This document shows positions 45,059-54,559 of a DNA stretch of 64,000 nucleotides, piece by piece. The position numbers and the translations under genes are program-made. The stretch covers positions 85,421,636 to 85,485,635 of the forward strand of contig CM023456.1 of the NCBI GenBank assembly GCA_013339765.2, in the 5' to 3' direction. Source of the stretch: Haemaphysalis longicornis (taxonomy: Eukaryota > Arthropoda > Arachnida > Ixodida > Ixodidae). Position 1 is the first letter of the stretch; each line of letters begins with the position of its first letter. The notes beneath the pieces were generated by a model. The model did not search any database. It was not told where the DNA came from and saw nothing but the letters and a program-made list of their open reading frames with translations.

Positions 45059-46472
45059 CTAGACGCGCCTCATAAAATCGGAGCTGACATTCTCGCATCC
45101 CTTGATGTAATGGGCAGTGGAGGAATACTCCTGCAAATATACTCCTGGAGGAATACTGGAGGAATACTCCTGCTAAGTGCTTGGTAGTCTGAAGGTACTT
45201 CAGGGGCTGGTGGTTCGTTTGCAGTGTGAATTCTTTTCCATATAGGGAAATGTATTTTCGGACGGCCCACACAAGCGCTAAGCATTAGCGCTCAACCCTT
45301 GAGTAACGACTTTCTCGTGGAGTAATAATTCGGCTGGCGTAAGAAACTGGGTGCAGGTGGCCGTTGTATTCCTGTAGCAATACTGGTCCGAGGCACTTGT
45401 CTGAGGCGTCTGTTTGAACAAACTGTTTGGACGTGTCTGCTGCACGGAGAATTGGGGCGGACGACGAGATTTGCTTCAAAGTGCTGAAAGCTCTCTCGTT
45501 CTCGCCGTTCCAGTCATTCACGTATTTAGCTCCTTTGCGAGTCAACTCTCTCAGTGGGTTCACTATTTTAGCGTAGTCTGGGATGAAGTCTCGGTAGTAC
45601 CCTGTAAGGCCTAGAAAGTACATGACTTCCTTTTTGGTTTGAGGTCTTTTTGAGCATAATATTTCGTCCCAAGTATTATCCATTGGTTGCACCACGCCAT
45701 CTCCTATCTTGTGACCCGGAAAGGTGACAGTCTGTGCCCCTATTTCACACTTTTTAGGTTTCACTGTCGACCTTGCTGCCCGGATCCGCTGGAATACTTC
45801 TTTCAATGCAAGGACGTGATCAGGCCACGTTTCCGTTGAAGCCAGGACGTCATCGAAGTAGTGATAGATGTTTTCCACGCCTTCGAAGACTCTCCGCATC
45901 AGTCGAGCGTAGACCGCTGGGGCGGTCTTGATGCCGAAAAACATGTACTTGAAGTGGTACAGCTCGGATTTGGTTGAGAACGCAATCTTTTCCCGACTGT
46001 CAGGTGCAATGGGGACCTGTCAGTAACCTTTAGTGAAGTCGAATTTGGAGAAAAAGTTTTTTGACCCTACGCGAGCTAGGAGGACGTCAATTCGAGGTAT
46101 CGGTTCGCTGTCGGAGACCAGTAGTTTCTTCAGCTCCCTGTAATCCACACAAGGACGGATGGTGTTGTCCGGTTTCTTTACAGGAAGAAGTGGTGCGTTG
46201 TAAGAAGACTGTGATCTCTCGATTACTCCGAAACGAAGCATGTCTTGTACCCCTGCTTCGATGGCCTCCTCTAAGGCAAAGGGTAGGGGGTACTGCAGTA
46301 CATGAACGGGCGTGGTGCTTGTTAATTCCAATCGGCATTCTACCAGATCGGTCTTGCCTGGTAAATCGCAGAAAAACTCTTGATAGCCTTGGTGCATCTC
46401 CTGAGTTTGCGATGGTGATAGGCTTGTTGAAATGCACACGTCCTTGAACGATTGCTGCGTTTGAAGGTGCAA
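45059..46472 (-). pseudogene. RT and RNase H of Ty3-type element 2
   Basis: One frame runs from 46472 to about 45180. RT blocks: GVIERSQSSYNAPLLPVKK, IRPCVDYREL, FFSKFDFTKGY (first aspartate), FFGIKTAPAVYARLM, YHYFDDVLAS (catalytic pair) and VMYFLGLTGYYRDFI. RNase H blocks: FVQTDASDKCLGPVLL, VSYASR, VWAVRKYISLYGKEFTL and a QTNHQPLKYL strand (aspartate usual at the N). Damage: a TGA replaces the tryptophan of the GYWQVP block (46022-46020), a TAA replaces the conserved RNase H glutamate codon (45287-45285), and a small tandem duplication near 45120-45175 shifts the frame. The C terminus AHYIKGCENVSSDFMRRV then ends at a stop at 45061-45059. RT and RNase H copy the RNA genome into DNA. Confidence 0.92.
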
Positions 46473-46699
46473 AAACGGTATTTCTTTGCCCTCATTGGCA
46501 TCTTCGATCGTGTTGACGGCCTCTATTGGAAGACGTCGGCTGTCGTTCTTCGTATTTTTTGAGCATGTTTACGTGGAAGAGGGTGTCTTCTTGCCCAAGT
46601 CGACTTCGTAGTCGAGGTCATCTCGCTTGCCAACTACTGTGAATGAACCCTTCTAGTGCATCGTGAGTTTGGTGGACTCAATTGGATGGAGAACGAGGA

Positions 46700-47760
46700 C
46701 GCCATCTCCAGGTTTAGGCTGTCGTGAAACAGCGTCCTCTTCGCGTTTTTAAGCTTTTATTGGGCAGCTTTGCACGTATCTTCGAGTCTGTCGTAGCTCG
46801 ACGAGGTATGTGTAGGTGGACTGTACGTCTTACTCCACGACCGCGCCAGTCCGTAGTTCCTTCAGGACTGTCATAGGTCGCCGGACCTGTCGGCCATATA
46901 TCAGTTGAAACGGCGAGAATCCGAGACTAGTTTGGGGTACTTCTCGGTACGCAAAAAGCAACGGTGCCAAGTAATGGTCCCAGCATTTTGGTTTTTCTTG
47001 GCTCATCCGTCTGAGCATCGTCTTCAGCGTGCCGTTGTACCTTTCTACCAGTCCGTTGCTCTTGGCATAATAAGGTGTCGTATGGAGGGTCTTGATGAAC
47101 AAGAGTCGGTTGACTTCTTGCATGAGCCCTGAGGCGAAACTTGTCCCTCGGTCTGCGACGATTTCTTTTGGAATTGCACTCTGGAAAACATTTCCAAAAG
47201 ACTTTCTGCGACTTGAACGCTATCGATGATTGGCAGCGTGACGGCGTTGGTGTAGTGCGTCGCGAAGTCAATCATAGTTAGGATAAATTTGTTTCCTTTC
47301 TCAAAAGCAGGTTTAATAGGACCGCTTAGATCGACTGCCACTCTCCGGAACGGATTGTCAATGAGCGGTATGCTTCCTAACGGTGCAACGCATACTCTTC
47401 CTTTCGATGCAGTCCTTTGGCAGATGTCACAGGTGTTTACGAATCGCTTCACGTCGGCATGCATGGTCGGCCAGTAAAATTCGTCAAGGATCCTGTTCGT
47501 TGTTTTTTGGATGCCTTGGTGTGCGGCCATGATGCCTTCGTGTGCCATCTGTAGCACTGCGTTCCTCAAATGTTGGAGTACCACTACCTGCTTGAATTAC
47601 CGCCCAGACGAAAGGTGATACTGCCGGTAGAGCAATCTCCGGTTTACGACGTTTGTTGCGGTTGCAACTCCTGGATGTGAATCTTGTCCCCCGCTTCCGA
47701 AAACTGTCTTTTTAAGCTGGCATCTTGCTCCTGTTTTTCCTTGAACTGATCTCTCGTGAT
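46700..47760 (-). pseudogene. Integrase of Ty3-type element 2
   Basis: Upstream linker ITRDQFKEKQEQDASLK (about 47745), then after a frameshift the HHCC arm: AHEGIMAAHQGIQKTTNRIL and CDICQRTAS (about 47540-47400). Core: VAVDLSGPIKP (first aspartate, about 47330), KFILTMIDFATHYTNAVTLP, a frameshift after EMFSRV (about 47180), then IVADRGTSFASGL (second aspartate, about 47140) and PYYAKSNGLVERYNGTLKTM (glutamate, about 47050). All catalytic residues are kept. The C-terminal part with a YDRLEDTCKAAQ-like stretch follows to about 46700. Integrase joins the element DNA to the host chromosome. It lies upstream of RT, which is the unusual point. Confidence 0.92.
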
Positions 47761-47859
47761 ATCCGCGATGGTAAAGCTACCTGTAGGCAGCGTCTTGGTT
47801 TTTGCGACAGCCACGAGCTTCTTAGAGTCCATCTTTGAGCTTTGAGCTTTGAGCTGGTT

Positions 47860-48070
47860 TTTGATGGTTTTCTGGGGTTGTCTTGCCTTCAGAAACTTGT
47901 GCGTGCCATTTCCAGTTAGGGTCGCTAAGCGGTCTGGCTCCTGGCCATTACCCAACACTAAATCATACAAGGAATCCTGCATGCATTTTGCCCGAAGCAG
48001 CTCTGAAAAGTAGGACGTGTGGACCTTGACGCACGCTTCTGCCCTGTCACGGACGGCACTTTGTGATGAT
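47860..48070 (-). pseudogene. Protease C-terminal remnant of Ty3-type element 2
   Basis: The frame reads RAEACVKVHTSYFSELLRAK and CMQDSLYDLVLGN, the end of a retroelement aspartic protease as found in many arthropod Ty3-type elements (T-x-Y-F then Y-D-L-V-L-G-N). The active-site DTG part should lie just above 48070 but non-coding sequence starts there. Retroelement protease cuts the Gag-Pol precursor. Confidence 0.65.
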
Positions 48071-48830
48071 GTTGAGGTTAGGGAGAACTCAAGACGCGGA
48101 TGTAGATGCCAGGAGCAAGAATTTGCGACGGGGGTTCGATGTATCAAGAAAACGAATATTTATGCGGGACGGCAAGTTAGGGCATGGGCGGACGCCAACC
48201 AGGCGACGTACACTGAACAAAAGCTACAACCTACAGTTCGACGGAACTAGCCTAAAGAGGGGCATAGTCCAAACACAAAAGTACGATGCAAGAGTCTCGC
48301 GACTAGAGAGAGTCTCACGTTGTCGATGCACGGAGATGTTGCGGTGCTTGAAGGCGCGATCGACGCAGACGTCTTCAGAAGTGACAGCCGGACGCAGGCG
48401 CAGCTGCTGAAGGTGCGAGGGCCAGGCAGCGAAGATGCTGTGGCACCGTCAGAAGAAGAACACGCGGACTGAAGACTGCGTTTCAGTGGTCCCGTGGTGT
48501 CTGGAAGTTCTTTACGAACGATCGCAGAACACTTAGGTCCCCGCCGTCCTAATGACAAGCTTCCAGAACCCTCAGACTCGCCTCCAACATCGAGTCCGCT
48601 AGGCAATCCATCCTCTGATCCCACTTCTTATTTCTCTTCGTCTTCCTCTTGCCTTTTCCTCGTCCCTTCAGCGCTATTTACAATGACGATGGTTCCAGTG
48701 CTTGTTGATCAGAATGCGGTGACAGCTTGCGCTGGTCTATTGCTTCTTAAGTTTCGTTTTGATTTTTGGCACCCTACCAGAATACCTCCCACTTTAAGGA
48801 AGTTCCTGGGGTGAAACCACACGCACTTTC
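48070..48830. repeat. LTR-like non-coding block between Gag and protease
   Basis: This block interrupts the Gag-Pol coding region. Its right edge (GGAAGTTCCTGGGGTGAAAC near 48796 and ACGCACTTTC) resembles sequence just inside the 3' LTR of the same element (GAAAGTTGCCGGGTGAAAAC near 44953 and GTGCACTTTC), and its interior is pyrimidine-rich like the LTR. A related LTR inserted here, or a recombination between related elements, would explain it. Boundaries are uncertain. Confidence 0.35.
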
Positions 48831-49089
48831 AATGTCCAGAAATCAAAAGAAAAGTAAATCAACTCCACGACTAAGCATACAAACACACTTAGTTGCAACG
48901 CATTCACGTAAAAGTCGCGCACAGAGTCCTACACAGCAGTGAGTCCGAAAGTTTCTGTAACCACTTTTACTACATTGCAACAATAATCAGTGTATAAATA
49001 AAAAAATCTCAGCCGTCGAATATTCTTTTCTATGCCAAGGTGAGCGCCCTTTTTTTTTCCAGCCTTTAAACTGCTACCAAACTTTTCTC

Positions 49090-50125
49090 TTATACTTCTA
49101 GCATGGCTGGCCGTAAAAATTGTCCTGCACAGACACTTCCGAAATAATGCCATTTCCAAGTTCGAGTGTTCCTTCTTAATGTGCCATGGTGTCTGCGCGA
49201 TACTAAGGTTTGTTCGAGTTTCTTGTGGCATGTCCTTGTATTTGCTTTCCCTAAAACAAAACTTGAGGTTGAGCGACAGGAAACTTTCACTTTGTGATTC
49301 GAGAAATTTGCATGTCTGCCCAGAGGCTTTTCCACTGGCCCTGCTGAGCTAACCTTGCGCTGCTTTATCCGGCTCTCTTTGAACTAGACGTGCTTCCGAA
49401 ACTTCTTCCTCGGGCATTCCCTTCTTCCAGACTTTACGTTATCGGACTCGACATTTGCATTGCTACTTTTCGCAATCCTCCCCTTTCCGCTATAATTTTT
49501 CCTACGGTTCCGTAATTTCTTTTTCTCTATCTGAGGTACGGGTTCCAATTGCGCTGTCATGGCTTCATTATCGGCACATTCGCTCGCCTCAGCTTTTGCT
49601 CTTTCGCCGGATAGGACCAGAAACGGAGAATTGGTTCCACTTGCGGCTGTGCCGCCAGCCGCTGCACCCTGCACTAGGAGCTGGGTGTCGTCCTTTGAAT
49701 GTCACATAAATGGTGCATTGCCCAAGGGTCCTAAATTGCACGCAACTTTTCCTTCATCAGTTTTAAACTCTGAAAACACGTTCACTTTTTCCATGTGACA
49801 TGGCCTTAGAATGCCTTCGCCATTTTCCTTCCCATTGTCATTGGGATCGACCCCACCCCTAAAAATGCTTGAGAATGAGTCCTGCCTGGTAACCTCAGCC
49901 CACTGTAGCTTTAATAGTGCCAACCGCGCATTCAGCTCTTCAATCTTGTTCTCGTGAGCTACTTTAAGGGCTTCCCTTTCAGCCTCTCGCTGTGTTCTGA
50001 GTTCAGCGCCTTTGGCTTCAACCCATGCACGTAGTTCTTTACCCTGCAGCCCTAACTGAAGACCCTTACTCGAGTTCCTCGAGTGACTCGAGTTCCTCAA
50101 GGTTCTTGAGTTCCTCGATTCCCAT
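49090..50125 (-). pseudogene. Gag of Ty3-type element 2
   Basis: The likely start is the ATG at 50125-50123 (MGIEELKNLEELESLEEL), where repeated GAACTC/GAGGAACTCGAG words (about 50115-50075) then break the frame. The next frame gives GKELRAWVEAKGAELRTQRE and AHENKIEELNARLALLKLQ, a charged helix that should form a coiled coil. Further parts follow at 49674-49384 (basic KKLRNRRKNYSGKGR) and 49335-49090 after another shift. I see no CCHC knuckle. Gag builds the particle in which reverse transcription occurs. Identification rests on position after the 5' LTR and the coiled-coil N terminus. Confidence 0.65.
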
Positions 50126-50197
50126 GGTTGCAATATCAAGCCCCTGTGTCTTTACTTCCCGTAATTGTGTCAATCTCCAAGGTGTTAGAGGTGTTAG

Positions 50198-50212
50198 GTG
50201 TCGCGGACGCCA
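50198..50212 (-). other. Candidate primer-binding site
   Basis: Seven bases after the 5' LTR end the minus strand reads TGGCGTCCGCGACACC. Primer-binding sites usually start TGG and pair with the 3' end of a tRNA. I cannot say which tRNA, and the offset is larger than the usual 0-5 bases. Confidence 0.35.
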
Positions 50213-50219
50213 CTTGTGT

Positions 50220-50898
50220 TGTTATGGCAGGTTCAGGGCTGTAGTGGAGCGTCTCACAAGTGAGGAGGCAAGTGACCATATTGAAAAAACGGCAATATTT
50301 ATAAAAATAGAAGGCAGAAAAGGAAGGAGAAAAAAATGGAAAAAAAGTGAAGTCAGGCGTATCACGCGAACACACTCTCGCTGCCAGAAGAGTCCGATTC
50401 CAAGCCGCGGGAAATTGCAGAAGGGCCTCGCAGTTTAGGCGATGGCGGTAGCGGCGGTGAGTAGAAGCTCCCGTCGAAGGCGACTACCACTGGCGGTTGT
50501 CGTTGACGCGGTGTGGCTCCGGCATCCGAGAACCGTCACGGCGCCATGACGACTTAGAGAAGCTGGTCTGCGGGAACACGGACAGTGCTTTGGATAGCGC
50601 TCCTGCCATCCGGGCGACTGGCGCTGGAGCGTACGGTCTTCACAGGATCAGTGTACCCGCAGTCCGGTCGACTGCCGCTGGTCCGCCAGGCTACCTCGGG
50701 GTAGACGATTCGCTCGTTGCCCTCGATCCCTTCTCGATCCTTCTCGAACCCCGAGCCCCGCTCCTCTCTTTCTAGCCTCTCTTGTCTCGAGCCCTCTTCC
50801 GATGTTTGCTTCTTTCTCTTCACTCTGCCATCCGCGCGCTTGATGCGTCTTTCTACCGCGATTTCTTGTGTTTCCCGTGCTCGGGGCACTTCATGACA
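50220..50898 (-). repeat. 5' LTR of Ty3-type element 2
   Basis: Same TG...CA ends and layout as the copy at 44252-44934, with TATAAATA at 50296-50303 (as TATTTATA). Direct repeat in the same orientation. It carries the promoter of the element; the TATA box is far towards the 3' end of the LTR. Confidence 0.9.
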
Positions 50899-51405
50899 GG
50901 TTGCCTTTTCCCTGTTTAGGTCAGTTATGGATATGTAGCGGAGTTTAGACGTCTCTGTGAATGTATTTTTGCTTTTGCTAATTTGAACTTGCCTTGCGAA
51001 CGTGATTCTATGTACGGTTATGCCATTGGGAAGTGATCACTAGTATATGGGTTTGCGCACACAAACCCCTCAAGAGATGCATAGAGAACTGCAGGGCAAA
51101 CAACAAAGTTTACATGTGAGTAAACGTTTTGTGCTCTTTTATGGTATGTCCGGAGATTCTTGTTGAATAGGCATGCTCTTAAGGATGTTAGAAACTTTTC
51201 GATAAGGCGATCTCGGGATTCTGTGGGTAAAGGGCGCCAGTGTGGTTTATGTGCACTGAGGTCACCCACAAAAATAAAGGGTTCGGGCAGCTGATTTATC
51301 GCAGCCCAAACACTTCCGCGCTTTTTGTGGCTTTCTAATGGCATGCTGTAGCAGAGTAGCTTTGTATTCATCCTTTTGAAGGTCAGCTCGCCAGAGAAGC
51401 GTTAT
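50899..51405 (-). mobile_element. LINE B segment 1: endonuclease part
   Basis: LINE B resumes right after the LTR element. The minus-strand frame 51371-51018 gives INQLPEPFIFVGDLSAHKPH (the GDxNxH strand; aspartate kept, asparagine now serine) and YTSDHFPM (catalytic DH pair). Next, 50990-50899 matches the following part of LINE A (GTTTAGACGTCTCTGTGAATG against GTTTGGATGTCTCTGTAAATG at 56322). The 5' side is cut at about 51405, where a Gag fragment of another element begins. Confidence 0.85.
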
Positions 51406-51410
51406 GTTTT

Positions 51411-51815
51411 TTATCGAATGGAACCCCTTCGTTGTGGTGCTGTGTGCGCGTCTGCAGGAAGATCTCTGGCCGCTATTTCTGCACAGATGTGGTGAACATC
51501 CTTAGAAGTATTCTCTTCATTTTCCCATGATGTGATGCAGCTGTCATAGTTCTCCAGGAAAATTCTGGCTAAATCTTTTAGGTAGACCAACACATGCCGC
51601 AGTCATTTTTTATCGTCCCAACTGTTGAAATTCTGCACTCGCTCCGTGTACTTTAGCCACTCTTTGATGTCTTCCCTAAGCGATTCTCGAAATGATAGGG
51701 CTCCCGGTGCTGCTGCACAACTACAGGGGAAGTGGCTGCGTTCAATATTGTGCTGGTCACTGCGTCTTCATTTGTTTACGTTTTCCGGCAGTAGTCGGAC
51801 TTATGCTTGAAGACC
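51411..51815 (-). pseudogene. Ty3-type Gag capsid fragment
   Basis: The minus strand reads REDIKEWLKYTERVQNFNSW, then a stop, then VLVYLKDLARIFLENYDSCI and TSWENEEN. This matches the capsid region of Ty3-type Gag (DxxxWLxxYExxxxxNxW, then LxxxLxDxAxxWF, then TW). It is not continuous with LINE B or with element 2, whose Gag is different, so it is a piece of yet another LTR element. No LTR was found near it. Confidence 0.65.
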
Positions 51816-53260
51816 TTGCTGTCATGGATGGCACGAGTACGGCTTACTTGGGTGCTTGGAGGAGGTTCAGAGAGTATATAGCCATACTATCTCAAATGTC
51901 AGGTAGCCAAAGCCCGTAGGTGTTTTTTAAAAAAAGTTATTAGAGAGAACTTGTGCTCCGCTTACAAGTCAATGAATACAGCAGGCACGAAGGAGCAGTC
52001 AACAAAACGACGTGCACAGACTGGCATTGCCGAACTGAATGGCGCGGCGTTTGCTCTAAGTAATGTTCCAGATCTGCTCCGCGTCCTTTCAAGTTTTGTG
52101 ACATTTGGAGTTCATCCTGCTTGCCCTGTGTGGCGTTCTGATGTAGCGTTGCGGCAATGATGGTCACAACAACCGGTTAAGTAAAACTAAACTAAAATTT
52201 CTACAATTCCAGTTTTTACATTGTAAGCCTGTATATAGAAGGTGGACGCCGAGTTCTTTGGTCGCTGTGCGTAGCCACGGCGCCCATAATAAACGATGCC
52301 ACTAGCGAACCGAGGCGGCCAAAGTATTCCACACGTTCTACATGTAAAAAAACTAGCGTTCTATTCAAATTCTTTATCCCGGATCTATGTTCTCACCCCG
52401 TGCCCAGGCCAGTTCCTAGAAAAAAACTTCTCGGGCGGCGTCCATACCACCCTCGGCACCTGACCAAAGCCCCGAAAATTGTCCAGATTCTCCACCACGT
52501 GCAACCACGCGCCTTGTCATAGCACGACAGCTGCTTCGAACTTCGCAGCGCTGGACGCACCCTTCCCGTGGTTCCCTCAACTTGCGCTAAGGTGCAGAGG
52601 CAGCGGAATACGTGAAGAGGAGGGAATTCCACGTACGCGAGGCCATGGCCGGGTCCCCTGCCATGGCGTGCGATGTAGCTAACGTTGTCGGGAAGCGCCT
52701 CGCCCATACGAGCCATTCTTAAGATAAATATAATGGTCTAAACGCCTCTCAGAGGTTCGCACAGCGACCCGATAATAGCGGCAATAGCCTCCCACCAAGA
52801 AATGAAATGAATGAATGACCTTTGTTTAGATGAGGCCTGAGGCCTTCGTATGGGTTAGGGGAAAACAAAATAGGAAGGCACACATTATAAATAATGATTA
52901 CATGACGTGGTAATCGTTTAGAGTTTTTGTCCCAGTTAGATGCAGGCACGGTTTCATTGTTGAGATAGGCAATGGTCCTAGATATTTGGAGCACTGACAG
53001 CAAGCTTCACACGGCTTCGACAAAGTTAATCACAGGTGGGAGAGGGCAGCTCGCTCAAAGATGCCCGATCTCGCAATTCTCGCAACAATATTAAGCGAAC
53101 ACTAATATGACATAGACCAATACTCATTGAAACAGCTTGTGGTTATTTCTCGAGGTGACGGAGCCATTGAATATGGGCATGTAGTTGACGTGGCGGACGT
53201 GCGTCGTACAAAAAATAAAGCACACACACGTAGAGCAAACAAACACTCCCGCAAGACTGT
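51816..53260. other. No gene recognised; possible retroelement tail
   Basis: No protein motif. At 52800-52819 the plus strand reads AATGAAATGAATGAATGA; on the minus strand this is an ATTC repeat at the end of a GGCCTCATCTAAACAAAGG block, which may be the tail of a minus-strand retroelement covering 52800-53050. The minus-strand frame at 52716-52393 has no known relative. Confidence 0.35.
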
Positions 53261-53589
53261 TGATGATGATGATTTGATTTTAATGGCGCAAGGCCAACTA
53301 AGGGCAAATAGCGCCAAACAAAAGTCATTTCATGAAAAAGACATGAAGGTAAAAATAGACCGTTTCAGTAAAAATAAACAAAGTAAAGCACAACGTTATG
53401 AAGATGACTGGTGTGAAGCACCAGGTTGTCAAGATGCATGATTAGAAACGAGATGTAAAAATGTTACCATGGTAGGGAACTGAAAAACACGTTTCACTGA
53501 AAACATGGGCTCGTCTCATATGAAATATGACGGGTGTTATGGAATATGTTACGTGTTCAGTTGTGGGAAGTGTTTGCGTCATGTTATGT

Positions 53590-54217
53590 CAAGTGCCTTG
53601 CATTGAATGAGTATGTGGATTACGGATAGGCCCTCTCCACACCCGCTGCACATGGGTCTTTTGGGTTCCAGTGAGCAGGTGGGAGTGCGTTACATGTATG
53701 TGGCCTGTTTGTAATCTTGCCAAGGCAACCTCTTCGTGTCTGTTGTGTGAATCGGTTGTGTAGCGTCACAAGTGTGGTTTCACAACGTGAAGTTTGTTGT
53801 CTGTCTGTTCACTCCAATCATTTTGCTATGTTTTACGTAGTTGTTTTTTTATGAGTAGTTTCAAGTCAGTTTAGGGCACTTTCGTCACTTGCACCATGTC
53901 TGTGAGTGCAGCAGCAGTATTTACATCTGCCGTCTCTTGTCCAGCGACCCCTGAGTGGCCTGGGCCCCAAAAAACAGTCACCTGAACGTTTGCGTAATTG
54001 TCTTAAGAACAAGAGTTATGACGTAATTTCTGAATTTTTTTCTGGATGATAATACCCGTACAACACTTAGTGAATCAGTGTAAATGACGGATTTTGGGAA
54101 ATGACATTTCACAGTGTGATTCACAGCAAGAATAATTCCATAAGCCTCTGCTCTGAAGATGCTGCAAGTTACATTCATGGATTCAGAACCTTTAAAATTG
54201 GGTCCGTGCTTGCACAT
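53590..54217 (-). pseudogene. LINE A RNase H and zinc-knuckle C terminus
   Basis: Blocks: CSIFRAEAYGIILAV (glutamate, about 54150), SVIYTDSLSVVRVL (aspartate, about 54085), then after a frameshift VFWGPGHSGVAGQETADVNT (histidine and last aspartate, about 53965) and the C-terminal knuckle CSGCGEGLSVIHILIQC (about 53650). The GHSG type of RNase H is shared with the LINE at 35500-37033 and differs from the HCG type at 10.9 and 27.2 kb. Confidence 0.85.
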
Positions 54218-54559
54218 GACACGGCGGAGGCAGTTTTGGAGGCCTCGCGGTAAAATTCTGTACTCTGGTACTTCTCCTGAAGTGACAGAAAGTGCTGCAG
54301 TATCGCATTTCTGAGAACCCTATTTTTCTCGACATTAATGAACGACAAGTCACACGACACAGCGCGAAGATGCCATGGTGCCATAAAATAAAATGCATGA
54401 TGATTTGAAGGTTTTTAACAAGGAGACGTTAGGTAAAGCCGCCTCATCTCTCACTCTTTGGGGGAAAGGAACAAATGGATGGGAGATTTAAAAAGAGCTG
54501 TGATTTGGATGTGTGCATAAAAACAGGTGTAAAAGGATACTTATTGATTGTTGAAATTT

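Larger units (their letters stand above)
44252..50898 (-). mobile_element. Complete Ty3-type LTR element 2, integrase before RT
   Basis: A 6.6-kb LTR retrotransposon on the minus strand with both LTRs (44252-44934 and 50220-50898). Between them, in transcription order: Gag (from about 50125), a non-coding LTR-like gap (about 48830-48070), a protease remnant (about 48060-47900), integrase (about 47760-46700) and RT-RNase H (46472-45059). Integrase ahead of RT is the Ty1/copia order, yet all domains are of Ty3 type; this arrangement defines Gmr1-type elements. A possible primer-binding site (50198-50212) follows the 5' LTR. It sits inside LINE B, whose endonuclease part resumes at 50899. I see no clear target-site duplication (left flank TGGGA, right flank GGTTG). 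Confidence 0.9.

Noticed and set aside
48047..48062. TGTCACGGACGGCAC, similar to the candidate primer-binding site region at 50.2 kb, considered as a second primer-binding site
   Set aside because: In the minus-strand protease frame the same bases encode plausible protease residues leading into RAEACVKV, so coincidence is the simpler reading; left open in the finding on the LTR-like block.
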